Part shown: in pieces, positions 10,199 to 18,501 of the stretch
Layout of the letters: the number at the start of each line of letters is the position of its first letter
How positions within the stretch are numbered: position 1 is the first letter of the stretch
Origin: Candidatus Rhodobacter oscarellae
GTDB taxonomy: Bacteria; Pseudomonadota; Alphaproteobacteria; Rhodobacterales; Rhodobacteraceae
Direction of reading: 5' to 3'
Assembly (NCBI RefSeq): GCF_001078595.1
Contig: NZ_LFTY01000002.1
Span: forward strand, 3,931,304 to 3,995,303
DNA length: 64,000 bases
Notes under the pieces: generated by a model
Databases searched by the model: none
What the model was told of the DNA's origin: nothing
Seen by the model: only the letters and a program-made list of their open reading frames with translations
Translations under genes and position numbers: made by a program

Positions 10199-10420
10199 CT
10201 ACATTGCGAAGTCAAAGCCCTCGACAAAGTCCATCTCACCGAAATCAGGGGCGGGCTCGACGACCTTCTCGCGGGTGCTACGCGGCATCTCTGCGCCGCC
10301 GGTGCCCCAGTTAGCCACAAAGAGCGTGTCCATCATCGCATCAACCGCGGCGTCTTTCTTGTCGAAGTCGCCATTCGCGGACTCGAGAAACTTAAATCCA
10401 ATCAGTGCGTCGTCAGCCAT
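10199..10420 (-). CDS. Small acidic protein, function unknown
   Basis: The 73-residue frame has a good GGAGGA ribosome binding site 7-12 bases before its ATG and is followed by a strong hairpin, so it is probably expressed. The product (MADDALIGFKFLESANGDFD...) is acidic, with an Asp/Glu/Phe-rich C-terminus (PDFGEMDFVEGFDFAM), no cysteine, no signal peptide and no membrane segment. I recognise no family. It lies 115 bp downstream of the sulfotransferase on the same strand and may share its transcript. Confidence 0.6.
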   Translation of the reverse strand: MADDALIGFKFLESANGDFDKKDAAVDAMMDTLFVANWGTGGAEMPRSTREKVVEPAPDFGEMDFVEGFDFAM

Positions 10421-10535
10421 TTTGTAATCCTCCAGTTTGGCGTGCCCCCGGGGTCATCCCGTCAGGTCTGCCCATAGGTCGTGGGGGATCCGGTGAGGGT
10501 TCAAACTTTTTTGCGGGATGCCAAAGAAAGGCGGC

Positions 10536-11420
10536 TTAGGCCTGCCAGGCCTCTGGTATGTCCGCGCCAAACCGCGCGCGGCAAAAAGCGTATTGCGGGG
10601 CGAGCAGCTCCATCGCTGCGGCTCGCGCCGCGCCGGGCATCTCGGCCTTAAGCTGCGTTTCATTCTGGCGGGTGTCGGTGTCCGCGGGGCCCGGGCGGGT
10701 GTCGGCGAGCGCGCAAAGCGATTGCAGCGACCCGGCGGTGAACAGCGTCTCGTAAAAGAGATACAGCACGTCCTGTTCAGGAAATGTCTGGTCCAGGTCC
10801 GTCACCGTGCCGCGATAGTCGGCCCGCGCGCAGATGGCCGGCGCGGTGAGCGCCTTGGCCCAGTTCTCGACAAAGTTGGTGGTCTTGTTGCCCTGCGTCA
10901 TGTGGCGCAGCTGCGACCAGAGCCGATCCAAAGGGTCGCGCATGACAAAGAGGACCTTTAGGCGGATGTCCTGCGAGGCGCAGAACGCGCGCATATACTC
11001 AAAGCCCGTGGGGCCCAGCACGGAATAGGCGGGGGTGACGTCGCAAAACGTGCGCGTCTGCGGGTCCACGATCCGCGCGAAATGGCCGAAATAGGCGTTG
11101 TCGTCATAAATCATCTGCGCGCGGTCGACGCTGGCTTGGAAGCCGTCGCGCCGGCGCAGGTTGTCGGGCGCCTCGCCCGGCTGCTCGATGTGAAAGCCCA
11201 GCCGCCGCAGCGCCAGGCCATCCATGTCGCCAAGCGCGTGGGCGGTGAACTTTGTGTTGAAGAAATGCAGCTCCTTCAGGGGCGAGACCGTGACGCCGTC
11301 GCGCTTGGCCAGGTAGTTGTAGATCCAGCTCGTGGCGCATTTCATTGCGCCGACACAGATCAGAAGCGTCTTGCCGTCCAGCTCTGGGTAATGCCGCAGA
11401 TTGGGCATGTTGGGAAACAT
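10536..11420 (-). CDS. Sulfotransferase-family protein
   Basis: The product (294 residues from this start) carries both PAPS-binding signatures of the sulfotransferase fold: the 5'-phosphosulfate loop ICVGAMKCATSWIYNYL near residues 20-36 and the 3'-phosphate motif VLFVMRDPLDRLWSQL near 153-168. It should move sulfate from PAPS to a hydroxyl on a carbohydrate, lipid or peptide; the acceptor cannot be told. The start MFPNMPNLRHYP at 11420 is preferred to one 11 codons upstream because AAAGAGG precedes it and the extra residues are only a basic run. It is separate from the polysaccharide cluster at 40-47 kb. Confidence 0.85.
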   Translation of the reverse strand: MFPNMPNLRHYPELDGKTLLICVGAMKCATSWIYNYLAKRDGVTVSPLKELHFFNTKFTAHALGDMDGLALRRLGFHIEQPGEAPDNLRRRDGFQASVDRAQMIYDDNAYFGHFARIVDPQTRTFCDVTPAYSVLGPTGFEYMRAFCASQDIRLKVLFVMRDPLDRLWSQLRHMTQGNKTTNFVENWAKALTAPAICARADYRGTVTDLDQTFPEQDVLYLFYETLFTAGSLQSLCALADTRPGPADTDTRQNETQLKAEMPGAARAAAMELLAPQYAFCRARFGADIPEAWQA

Positions 11421-11613
11421 CACGCGCCTCTTTCGCCTTGGACGTTGGCACATGGCGGCGCGCCGCTCAAGTGGCGCGTTGGGTCTCCTGGCGGGTCCGA
11501 TGGTCCCTGGGAGGGCTTCGGCCCGGCGGCGATGTTGTCTTACGAGCGGCGCTGGCGCGCCTTACTCGGATGCCCGCTTCGGGGCAGGCCGATCACAGCG
11601 TTGGCTCTTTCCC

Positions 11614-12222
11614 TCACACGGCCGCCGCCATCGCGCGCAGCATGATCGCGGCCGAGGCGGCTCCGGGGTCTTTATGCCCCAAGGATCGCGCGCCCAGGCG
11701 CGCCGCCCGGCCAAGTTTTGCCTCCATATCGGCGGTGGCCTGCGCGCCCGCCTCTGCGGCCTCCGCTGCGGCGGTTAGGATCGCGGCTATGGAGCCCTCG
11801 GCCTCCATGGCCGCCGCCCCTGCGGGCGCCCAGGCGTCCAGCATTGTCTTGTCACCTTGCTGCGCCTTGCCGCGATGGGCGATCCCCTCGGCCATGGCCG
11901 CGACCATGGCGGCGGCGTCCGCGGGCCCCAGTTTGTCCTTGCCCTTCACCGCCATGCCCGCGCGCATGAACGCGGTGGCGTAGAGCGGACCAGAGGACGC
12001 ACCCACGGCGTTCAGGAACGCCTTGGCCGCGGTGTTGAGCACCTCCGTGGGGGTGCCTTCGAGCTCGTCCAGGGCCTCGCGCACGCCGGCAAAGCCGCCC
12101 GACATGGCGATCCCGTGATCGGCATCGCCGATCTCGCCGTCAAGCACGCACAGCATATCGCGGTTCTCGTCCATCGCGTCCGCCACCGCCAGAAGCATCG
12201 ATTTCACGCCATTGCCATCCAT
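11614..12222 (-). CDS. dhaL: Dihydroxyacetone-kinase-type ADP/ATP-binding subunit (DhaL)
   Basis: The 202-residue all-helical nucleotide-binding subunit has the metal/nucleotide motif GEIGDADHG near residues 29-37, GASSGPLYATAF and the GDKTMLDAW segment, all diagnostic of DhaL. It phosphorylates the ketose bound to DhaK. The stop of dhaK is only 3 bp upstream, so the two subunits are co-translated. No DhaM (PTS donor) gene follows. The complex may therefore use ATP directly, as tetrulose/erythrulose kinases and fused Dha kinases do, or depend on a DhaM encoded elsewhere. Confidence 0.92.
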   Translation of the reverse strand: MDGNGVKSMLLAVADAMDENRDMLCVLDGEIGDADHGIAMSGGFAGVREALDELEGTPTEVLNTAAKAFLNAVGASSGPLYATAFMRAGMAVKGKDKLGPADAAAMVAAMAEGIAHRGKAQQGDKTMLDAWAPAGAAAMEAEGSIAAILTAAAEAAEAGAQATADMEAKLGRAARLGARSLGHKDPGAASAAIMLRAMAAAV

Positions 12223-12225
12223 CGC

Positions 12226-13230
12226 TCAGCCCGCCCGGAACATGGCGCAGTCGCAGGGGTGGTCCAGCATCCGCGTCAGTTCGTCATCCAGGTGGTGCAC
12301 GGTGACCGAGGCGCCGGCCATCTCCAGCGAGGTGCAATAGGGCCCGACCCAGGTGCGGTGGGTCTCCAGCCCGGCCTCTGCCAGCCGCGCCTGCACGCGC
12401 CGGTTCATGATGTAGAGCTCCATCAGCGGCGTGGCGCCCAGCGAGTTGACCAGCACCGCGACCCGGTCCCCGGCGCTGGCGCCCATCTCGTCCAGAATGC
12501 GGTCCATCATCGCGTCGACGATCTCGTCGGCGGTCCCCAGCGGTCCGCGCGCGATGCCCGGCTCGCCATGGATGCCCATGCCGATCTCCATCTCATCGGC
12601 GCCGATGTCGAAGTTCCAGCGCCGCGTCTGCGGCAGCGAGCAGGGCGAGAGCGCCACCCCCATCGTGTAGGTGCGGGCGTTGGCGTGGCGGGCCACGCGC
12701 TCGCACCCGTCCAGGTCCATGCCCAGATCCGCCGCGGCCCCCGCCGCCTTGAAGCTAAAGAAGTTCCCGGCCACGCCGCGCCGCTTCTCGGCCTCGTCGC
12801 GGGGGGCGGAGGCGATGTCATCCGTGGTCAGCACCGTGCGGACCTCGATATCCTCCATCGCCGCCATCTCGGCGGCCATGTCAAAGTTCATCACGTCGCC
12901 CGCGTAGTTGCCATACATGAACAGCACGCCCGCGCCGCCATTGATCGCCTGGGCGCAGGACAGCGCCGGGTCGGGCGGCGGCGAGGCGAAGACGTTGCCG
13001 ATCGCGGCGGCATCCGCCAGGCCCTTGCCGACGAAGCCCAGAAAGGTCGGCTCGTGCCCCGAGCCACCGCCGATCATCAGCCCGACCTTGCCGTCGCGCG
13101 GCCCGTTCGTGGCGATGATGGCGCGCTTGTGGTCGCCGCGGCGCAGGTGGTCGCGATGGGCCAGCAGGATGCCGTCCAGCATCTCGTCGACGGCGTCATC
13201 GCCGTTGTTGATGATCTTCTTGGTTTGCAC
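12226..13230 (-). CDS. dhaK: Dihydroxyacetone-kinase-type substrate-binding subunit (DhaK)
   Basis: The 334-residue subunit binds the short-chain ketose covalently through a histidine, here His in GMGIHGEPG near residue 220. Other DhaK signatures are LMIGGGSGHEPTFLGFVGKG near 50-70 and MYGNYAGDVMNFD near 105-117. It works with DhaL encoded 3 bp downstream. The neighbouring FucU/RbsD mutarotase and the divergent LacI regulator and sugar importer suggest that the substrate is a ketose produced in this catabolic island, such as dihydroxyacetone or a tetrulose. That identity is inference. Confidence 0.93.
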   Translation of the reverse strand: MQTKKIINNGDDAVDEMLDGILLAHRDHLRRGDHKRAIIATNGPRDGKVGLMIGGGSGHEPTFLGFVGKGLADAAAIGNVFASPPPDPALSCAQAINGGAGVLFMYGNYAGDVMNFDMAAEMAAMEDIEVRTVLTTDDIASAPRDEAEKRRGVAGNFFSFKAAGAAADLGMDLDGCERVARHANARTYTMGVALSPCSLPQTRRWNFDIGADEMEIGMGIHGEPGIARGPLGTADEIVDAMMDRILDEMGASAGDRVAVLVNSLGATPLMELYIMNRRVQARLAEAGLETHRTWVGPYCTSLEMAGASVTVHHLDDELTRMLDHPCDCAMFRAG

Positions 13231-13281
13231 GTGCGTCTCCTCCCCGCACCGCCCAGCGATCTTTCGTCATAAAAAAATCGG

Positions 13282-13716
13282 TCAATTCGGCGGCACAATC
13301 CCCTTCTTCAGAATTATATTTCCATAAAGCCGCGTTTCCGCGGTCTGCACAACAACATACGCTTGTTTACTTTCTTCGTAGAAGGCAAAGCGTTCAACCC
13401 CCTTAATTGGGGCGGGCTGGTCGGCGACGCGGTTGATGATCTCCTGGAACTGGCCGACGACTTCGGGGACCGCATTGGCGTCTCCCACGACCTGCATGGT
13501 TCGGGCCGGCGCGTCCACGTAAGGGTCCAGCGGAAGGAGCGACAGGATTGCCTCAAGCGCCTCGGTCGCGCTGACCCCGGGCAGGTACTCGATTCGCGCG
13601 CCGCAGCTATCGCCTGGAAAATTGGCATCTGCTACGACCAGGTCATCGCCATGGCCCATCGCCTTGAGATGTCGCAGTAAATCCGGCGTTAGCCGGTTAT
13701 CAATCCCCCTTAGCAT
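13282..13716 (-). CDS. RbsD/FucU family sugar mutarotase
   Basis: The 144-residue protein has the family's N-terminal core: LRGIDNRLTPDLLRHLKAMG followed by HGDDLVVADANFP, with the catalytic His and Asp, and a C-terminal tyrosine-containing strand (RLYGNIILKKG). It interconverts anomers of a free sugar and is closer in layout to FucU than to ribose pyranase. It is the first gene of the operon with dhaK and dhaL (51 bp gap) and diverges from the LacI-type regulator, with 99 bp between the two starts. Confidence 0.88.
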   Translation of the reverse strand: MLRGIDNRLTPDLLRHLKAMGHGDDLVVADANFPGDSCGARIEYLPGVSATEALEAILSLLPLDPYVDAPARTMQVVGDANAVPEVVGQFQEIINRVADQPAPIKGVERFAFYEESKQAYVVVQTAETRLYGNIILKKGIVPPN

Positions 13717-13815
13717 GTCTTCGGTCCCTCCAAAACAACCTGGCGCGCGTATCGGCGCAAAAATGATTGACGTACCTCAAGCATTACCTCAACACTGTCA
13801 ATAATGGGAGGGAGA

Positions 13816-14838
13816 ATGACTCGCGTCACCGCACAAGACGTGGCTGAGGAGGCCGGGGTGAGCCTCGCGACGGTGGATCGCGTGCTCAACAAGCGCAAGG
13901 GCGTGCGCGACAAGACCATCGAGCGCGTGACCCAGGCCATGGACCGGCTGAACTTTGTGCGCGATCAGGCGGCGGCGAACCTGGCGCGCGGGCGCACCTA
14001 CACGTTTACCTTCATCGTGACGGCGGGCGAGACGGCGTTCTTCTCTGACTTGAGGGGCGAGATCGAGGCAGCGCGGGACTTTGCCGCCAAGGAGCGCGTG
14101 GCGCTGCGCATGGTTGCGGTGCCGCCATTGGATCCGCAGGCGATTGTCGACGCCATTGACAGCTTTGGCGACGATCTGGGCGACGGCTTCGCGATCGTTT
14201 CGGTGGAAAGCCAGGCCATGCGCGAGGCCATCAAGGCGCTGCGCGACAAGGGCGTGCACGTGATCACCTTTATCTCGGACGTACCCAACTCTGAACGGCA
14301 GCGCTTTGTCGGGATCGACAACGTGGCCGCGGGCCGGGTCGCGGGCGGATTGCTAAAGCGCTTCATCTCCGCGCCCAAGGGCGATGTGGCGGTGGTGGCG
14401 GGCTCGGGGACGCTGCGCGACCATGTCGAGCGCCGCATGGGGCTGGAGCAGGTGATGCGCGCTGAATGCCCGCATCTGACCGTGCTGCCCTGGATCGAGG
14501 GCGAGGAATCCGGGCCATTGGTCGAGCAGAAGCTCTCGAAACTCTTGGCAGAGAACCCCAATGTGGTAGGGCTGTATTCAGTGGGGGGCGGCACCAAGGG
14601 CGTGATCGGCGCAATCGAGGCGGCCCCGCAAGAGATCAGCGTTGTCACAACCGAGCTGTCGGACCACACGCGGGCCGCGCTGATCGCCGGAACGGTGGAC
14701 GCGGTCCTGGTGCAGGACCCCAGCCACGAGGTGCGTTCAGCAGTTCGCGTGTTAAAGGCTCTTGCCGACGAGACGATAATCAACGAGAAACAAGAGAGAA
14801 TACGTATCGAGATTTTTATGAGGGACAACTTACCTTAG
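13816..14838 (+). CDS. LacI-family transcriptional regulator
   Basis: The 340-residue regulator has an N-terminal LacI helix-turn-helix and hinge (MTRVTAQDVAEEAGVSLATV, then DRVLNKR) and a periplasmic-binding-like sugar sensor domain. The ATG at 13816 is chosen because GGGAGGGAG directly precedes it; an ATG four codons upstream would place that site inside the gene. It lies between the divergent mutarotase-dhaKL operon and the co-directional ABC importer operon (18 bp to the next gene) and probably controls both. In the divergent region TACCTCAA is repeated directly at 13773 and 13785, and ATTGAC/GTCAAT flank it, but no firm operator can be named. Confidence 0.92.
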   Translation: MTRVTAQDVAEEAGVSLATVDRVLNKRKGVRDKTIERVTQAMDRLNFVRDQAAANLARGRTYTFTFIVTAGETAFFSDLRGEIEAARDFAAKERVALRMVAVPPLDPQAIVDAIDSFGDDLGDGFAIVSVESQAMREAIKALRDKGVHVITFISDVPNSERQRFVGIDNVAAGRVAGGLLKRFISAPKGDVAVVAGSGTLRDHVERRMGLEQVMRAECPHLTVLPWIEGEESGPLVEQKLSKLLAENPNVVGLYSVGGGTKGVIGAIEAAPQEISVVTTELSDHTRAALIAGTVDAVLVQDPSHEVRSAVRVLKALADETIINEKQERIRIEIFMRDNLP

Positions 14839-14856
14839 TATTTTTGGGGGGAATTG

Positions 14857-15945
14857 ATGTCAGACCTGAGGGTCGAGAATTTACAGCTGAACTTCGGCGC
14901 CGTGCAGGCGCTGGACGGGATTAGCTTTGACGTGGCCGAGGGCGAGTTCTTTTGCCTGCTCGGCCCCTCCGCCTCTGGCAAGACCTCCACCCTGCGGGCA
15001 ATCTCTGGGCTCGAAAGCCTGACCGCCGGCTCGGTGCATTTTGCCGGCGGTGACGTGACCGAGGCGCCGGTGCAGGGGCGCGGCATGTCGATGATCTTCC
15101 AGACCTTCGCGCTTTATCCGCATCTCTCCGTCGAGGCGAACCTGGCGCATCCGCTGCGCCGCGACGGCGTCGCGTCCAGCGAGGTCAAAAAGCGCGTCGG
15201 CGAGGTGGCCGAGCTGTTGCGGGTCACCCACACGCTCAAGCGCAAGCCCGGCACTTTGTCGGGCGGCGAGCAGCAGCGCGTGGCGATCGGGCGCGCCATT
15301 GTGCGGCGGCCGAAGCTGTTGCTGCTGGACGAGCCGCTGACGAACCTGGACGCCAAGCTGCGCCACGACATGCGCGCCGAGTTCAAGCGGCTGCACCGCG
15401 AGCTGGGCATGACCATGCTCTACGCGACGCCCGACCAGTTGGAGGCGCTGACCATGGGCGAGCGCGTGGGCGTGATCCGCGACGGCAAGGTCGTGGCTAT
15501 CGGCCCGCCGCGCGACCTCTACCAGGCGCCCAGTGACACTTACGTGGCGCAGATGGTGGGATCGCCGCCGATCAACTTCCTGCAAACAAAGGCGAGCTCT
15601 GACAACCAGGTGACCCTGCCGTTCCTGGACCAGCCCTTGATCGCGCCGGGCGCGAAGTCCGGGCAACCGGTGACCCTTGGCCTGCGCCCGCATGACATTG
15701 CGCTGGCCTCATCCGGCGGGGCGCCGTTGCGCTTTAACGCCAAGATCCACCTGACCGAGCCCCTGGGCGACGTCACCGTGATCGACGTGGCCGCGCAAGA
15801 GGCGCAGATGAAAATGGTCCTGCGCGAGGAGGTGGCGGCCAAGTACTCGGTCGGCGACGCGATAGAGATCGCCTTCGATCCGACCGACATACACATATTC
15901 GACCAGGCCTCCGGCGCGCGTTTAGGCGCCGGGGCCCAATCATAA
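14857..15945 (+). CDS. Sugar ABC transporter ATPase 1 (switch histidine missing)
   Basis: The 362-residue MalK-type ATPase has Walker A GPSASGKTS (36-44), Q-loop FQTFALYPH, a canonical signature LSGGEQQR (134-141) and Walker B LLLLDEP (155-161). Where the switch histidine should be (VTHDQ) it reads YATPDQ, with Pro192 in that place. The C-terminal 120 residues form the usual TOBE-type regulatory domain. The ATG at 14857 follows GGGGGGAA; an in-frame TTG directly before it was not used. It is the first transport gene after the LacI regulator and pairs with ATPase 2 encoded at 19367. Confidence 0.95.
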   Translation: MSDLRVENLQLNFGAVQALDGISFDVAEGEFFCLLGPSASGKTSTLRAISGLESLTAGSVHFAGGDVTEAPVQGRGMSMIFQTFALYPHLSVEANLAHPLRRDGVASSEVKKRVGEVAELLRVTHTLKRKPGTLSGGEQQRVAIGRAIVRRPKLLLLDEPLTNLDAKLRHDMRAEFKRLHRELGMTMLYATPDQLEALTMGERVGVIRDGKVVAIGPPRDLYQAPSDTYVAQMVGSPPINFLQTKASSDNQVTLPFLDQPLIAPGAKSGQPVTLGLRPHDIALASSGGAPLRFNAKIHLTEPLGDVTVIDVAAQEAQMKMVLREEVAAKYSVGDAIEIAFDPTDIHIFDQASGARLGAGAQS

Positions 15946-15948
15946 GAA

Positions 15949-15983
15949 ATTTAGTGAACAGTCAAGATTTAGTGAGCAGTCAA
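15949..15983 (+). repeat. Two-copy 18-bp tandem repeat in the binding-protein leader
   Basis: ATTTAGTGAACAGTCAA (15949-15965) and ATTTAGTGAGCAGTCAA (15967-15983) are 16/17 identical with an 18-bp period. They lie 41-75 bases upstream of the solute-binding protein start and could be a regulator site or a leader RNA feature. Confidence 0.85.
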
Positions 15984-16024
15984 AATGAAAACGTAAATTG
16001 ACCGAATGCAAGTGGAGGAGAAAG

Positions 16025-17491
16025 ATGAATAAACGTAGCGTAATTAGCGGCTTGATGGGCGCCACGGTGCTCACCGCGGGCCTGGGCGGGGCACCTGCCT
16101 TCTCGGCCGACATCACCATCACCATGGCGGCGCCCGACTGGCCGCCAACCCGGTTCATGAAAGAGCATTTCGACCAGACCTACACGTCCCCGGCGGGCCA
16201 CACGACCACGCTGGACATGGACTTCATCCCCTGGCCGAGCTTCTACGAGCGCGTCGCCGCCTCGTTGACCTCGGGCGAGCAGAAGTACCAGATGATCGTG
16301 ACCGACAGCCAATGGCTGGGCGCGTTTGTCGAGGGCGGGTACTACATGGACCTGACCGATAAGATCGCCGCGGACCCAGAGCTGACGACGATCCTGCAGG
16401 ACCTGCACCCGGCGCTGGTCTCGGCCTACTCGACCTACCCGCATAAGACCCGCGCGCAGCTTGAGGCCGCGGGCGAGGTGCCGGCTCCGGGGGTCAGCTA
16501 CTACGGCTTCCCGCAGTTCCCGGACACCTATGTGACCTTCTATCGCCAGGACGTCTTCTGCGACGAGGGCGAGATGGCCGCGTTCCAGGCGAAGTATGGC
16601 AGCAACCTGCCGTGCTCTTATGAGGACTGGCAGGACACCGACTGGTCCAAATGGGGCCAGATCGGCGAGTTCTTCCAGCGCGCCAAGGGCGAGATGCTGG
16701 CGGGCGAGGTGCTGGACGATGACTTCTACGGCATCGCCTACCAGGCCGGTAAGGGCTATGACTTCTCGACGATGCAGGCGAACGCCTTCATCTGGCAGCA
16801 GGGCGGCGACATTTGGGACGAATCCAAGATGCCCGACAGCCAGGCCGAGGGCGTGGTGAACTCTGATGTGGCCGTGGCGGCCTTTGACGAGTACCTCAGC
16901 TACCTGCAGTACATGCCGCCGGTCAGCCAGACCGGTCAGATGGACATCTTCGTGATCCAGGACCTTTACATGCAGGGCAAGGTCGGCGCGATCATCGACT
17001 GGGTTGGCCTGGGCGAGCCGGTGCTCGACCCAAGCGCGTCCAAGGTGCATGACAAGTCGGCCTTTGGTCCGGCGCCGGGCAGCCGCAAGGCCGACGGCTC
17101 CATCGACCGCACGGGCAATATCGGCGGCCAGCCCTTTGTGCTGACCACTTGGAACTCGGAAGACGTCGTGGACGAGGCGCTGAACGTGGTGAAGTGGTGG
17201 CTGAGCCCCGACACCCAGCTGGCCGCGGTGGCCAATGGTGGCCAGTCCGGCCGCATGAGCGTCATGGCTGACCCGACCTATAACGACCTGCGCCCGTGGA
17301 ACCGCGCGCATGTCGAGATGATCGACTGGCAGAAGGATGTCTGGCACATCCCAGAATTCTTCGAGTTGCTGACGCAGCAGCAGGAAGAGTTCGACAAGGC
17401 GATCACCGGCCAGATTGGCGCTAAAGAGGCGCTGGATACGGTCGCGGAGTTCCAGCAGGAACTTCTCGAAGACGGTGGGTATATCGAGTGA
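16025..17491 (+). CDS. Sugar ABC transporter substrate-binding protein (family 1)
   Basis: The 488-residue periplasmic binding protein starts with a Sec signal peptide (MNKRSVISGLMGATVLTAGL, cleavage after AFSA) and has the size of large family-1 solute-binding proteins. The start at 16025 follows GGAGGAG; an in-frame ATG nine codons upstream lacks such a site. The interior is rich in aromatic residues (WPSFYERV, YYGFPQFPDTYVTFYRQD), typical of carbohydrate binding. It belongs to the 14.8-20.7 kb importer. A strong hairpin follows the gene and probably keeps its transcript more abundant than the permease mRNA. Confidence 0.94.
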   Translation: MNKRSVISGLMGATVLTAGLGGAPAFSADITITMAAPDWPPTRFMKEHFDQTYTSPAGHTTTLDMDFIPWPSFYERVAASLTSGEQKYQMIVTDSQWLGAFVEGGYYMDLTDKIAADPELTTILQDLHPALVSAYSTYPHKTRAQLEAAGEVPAPGVSYYGFPQFPDTYVTFYRQDVFCDEGEMAAFQAKYGSNLPCSYEDWQDTDWSKWGQIGEFFQRAKGEMLAGEVLDDDFYGIAYQAGKGYDFSTMQANAFIWQQGGDIWDESKMPDSQAEGVVNSDVAVAAFDEYLSYLQYMPPVSQTGQMDIFVIQDLYMQGKVGAIIDWVGLGEPVLDPSASKVHDKSAFGPAPGSRKADGSIDRTGNIGGQPFVLTTWNSEDVVDEALNVVKWWLSPDTQLAAVANGGQSGRMSVMADPTYNDLRPWNRAHVEMIDWQKDVWHIPEFFELLTQQQEEFDKAITGQIGAKEALDTVAEFQQELLEDGGYIE

Positions 17492-17514
17492 TTTGAGTAA
17501 CACGAGGGGTGGGT

Positions 17515-17541
17515 CGGGGCCCGGTTTTGTGCCGGGCCCCG
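17515..17541 (+). terminator. Intra-operon GC hairpin after the binding-protein gene
   Basis: A perfect 10-bp stem CGGGGCCCGG / CCGGGCCCCG with loop TTTTGTG. It lies 23 bases after the stop codon, with only GGTTTCTG following. It may be a partial terminator or a 3' mRNA stabiliser, both common between binding-protein and permease genes. Confidence 0.7.
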
Positions 17542-17583
17542 GTTTCTGAAACGAAATTTTTTGACTGACGGATGGCTTAGTTC

Positions 17584-18501
17584 ATGGCGAACACGGCAAA
17601 CTCCCGCGGCGGCTTCGGCGCCTGGCTCTTGGACCCCAAGCGGCGCGGCGCGCTGCTGGTGACCCCGGCGCTGGTAATCCTCTTTGTGATGAACATCTTC
17701 CCGCTGATGTGGTCCTTTGGGCTGTCCTTTTTTAACTACAAGGCCTCTTCGCTCAAGGTGCCCAAGTTCCGCGGGCTGTCGAATTACGAGCGCGTCTTAA
17801 CCGATGACAAGGTCTGGGAGCGCTTCCAGACCACGGCGATCATCGTCGGCTCGTCGGTGATCGTGCAGCTGATCATCGGGTTCCTGTTGGCGCTGATGTT
17901 CGCCAAGGCCTTCCCGATGCGCCGCATTGTGCTGATGCTGGTGCTGACGCCGATGATGCTTAGCTTCGTGTCGGTGGGCGTGTTCTTTAAGCTCTTCTAC
18001 GAGCCGACCTTTGGCATCGTGTCTTATGTGTTGAACTTCTTTACCGAGGATCACTTTGTGATGCTGGGCTCGCCTGCGGGCGCGATTGCGGGGATCGTGA
18101 TTGCCGATGCGTGGATGTGGTCGCCCTTTGTGATGCTCTTGGTGCTGGCGGGGCTCGTGAGCGTGCCCAAATATCTCTACGAGGCGGCCGAGATCGACCG
18201 GGCCAGCGCCTGGCGCCGGTTCTGGACGATCACCTTCCCCTATATCCGCTCACTGTTGCTGCTGGCGGTGCTGTTCCGCACCATCGAGACCTTCAAGCTC
18301 TTCGACATCGTCTACATCATCACCGAGGGCGGCCCCGGCAGCAGTACCGAGACCATCGCGGTCTTCCTCTACCGCAACGCCTTCCAGTTCTTTAAGACCA
18401 GCCAGTCCTCGGCGCTGGCCTATATCGTGCTGTTCATCGTGATCGTGCTGACGAACCTCTACCTCTACGCCGTGAACCGCCGCGCAGAGGAGGTAAGCTG
18501 A
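17584..18501 (+). CDS. Sugar ABC transporter permease (MalF/UgpA type)
   Basis: The 305-residue inner-membrane protein has six predicted helices, the first near residues 20-42 (LLVTPALVILFVMNIFPLMW). The conserved EAA loop near residues 199-218 reads YEAAEIDRASAWRRFWTITF. That loop contacts the ATPases. It overlaps the next permease gene by 1 bp (TGATG), so the two are co-translated. With the 18501-19370 product it forms the channel of the importer. Confidence 0.95.
   Translation: MANTANSRGGFGAWLLDPKRRGALLVTPALVILFVMNIFPLMWSFGLSFFNYKASSLKVPKFRGLSNYERVLTDDKVWERFQTTAIIVGSSVIVQLIIGFLLALMFAKAFPMRRIVLMLVLTPMMLSFVSVGVFFKLFYEPTFGIVSYVLNFFTEDHFVMLGSPAGAIAGIVIADAWMWSPFVMLLVLAGLVSVPKYLYEAAEIDRASAWRRFWTITFPYIRSLLLLAVLFRTIETFKLFDIVYIITEGGPGSSTETIAVFLYRNAFQFFKTSQSSALAYIVLFIVIVLTNLYLYAVNRRAEEVS

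Noticed and set aside
10536..11420. Membership of the sulfotransferase in the 40-47 kb polysaccharide locus
   Set aside because: They are 30 kb apart with unrelated operons between; sulfation of that polymer is possible but nothing in the sequence links them.
15980..17503. A 507-codon open frame antisense to the sugar-binding protein gene
   Set aside because: The sense strand encodes a clear family-1 binding protein with signal peptide and ribosome site; the antisense product has no recognisable features.
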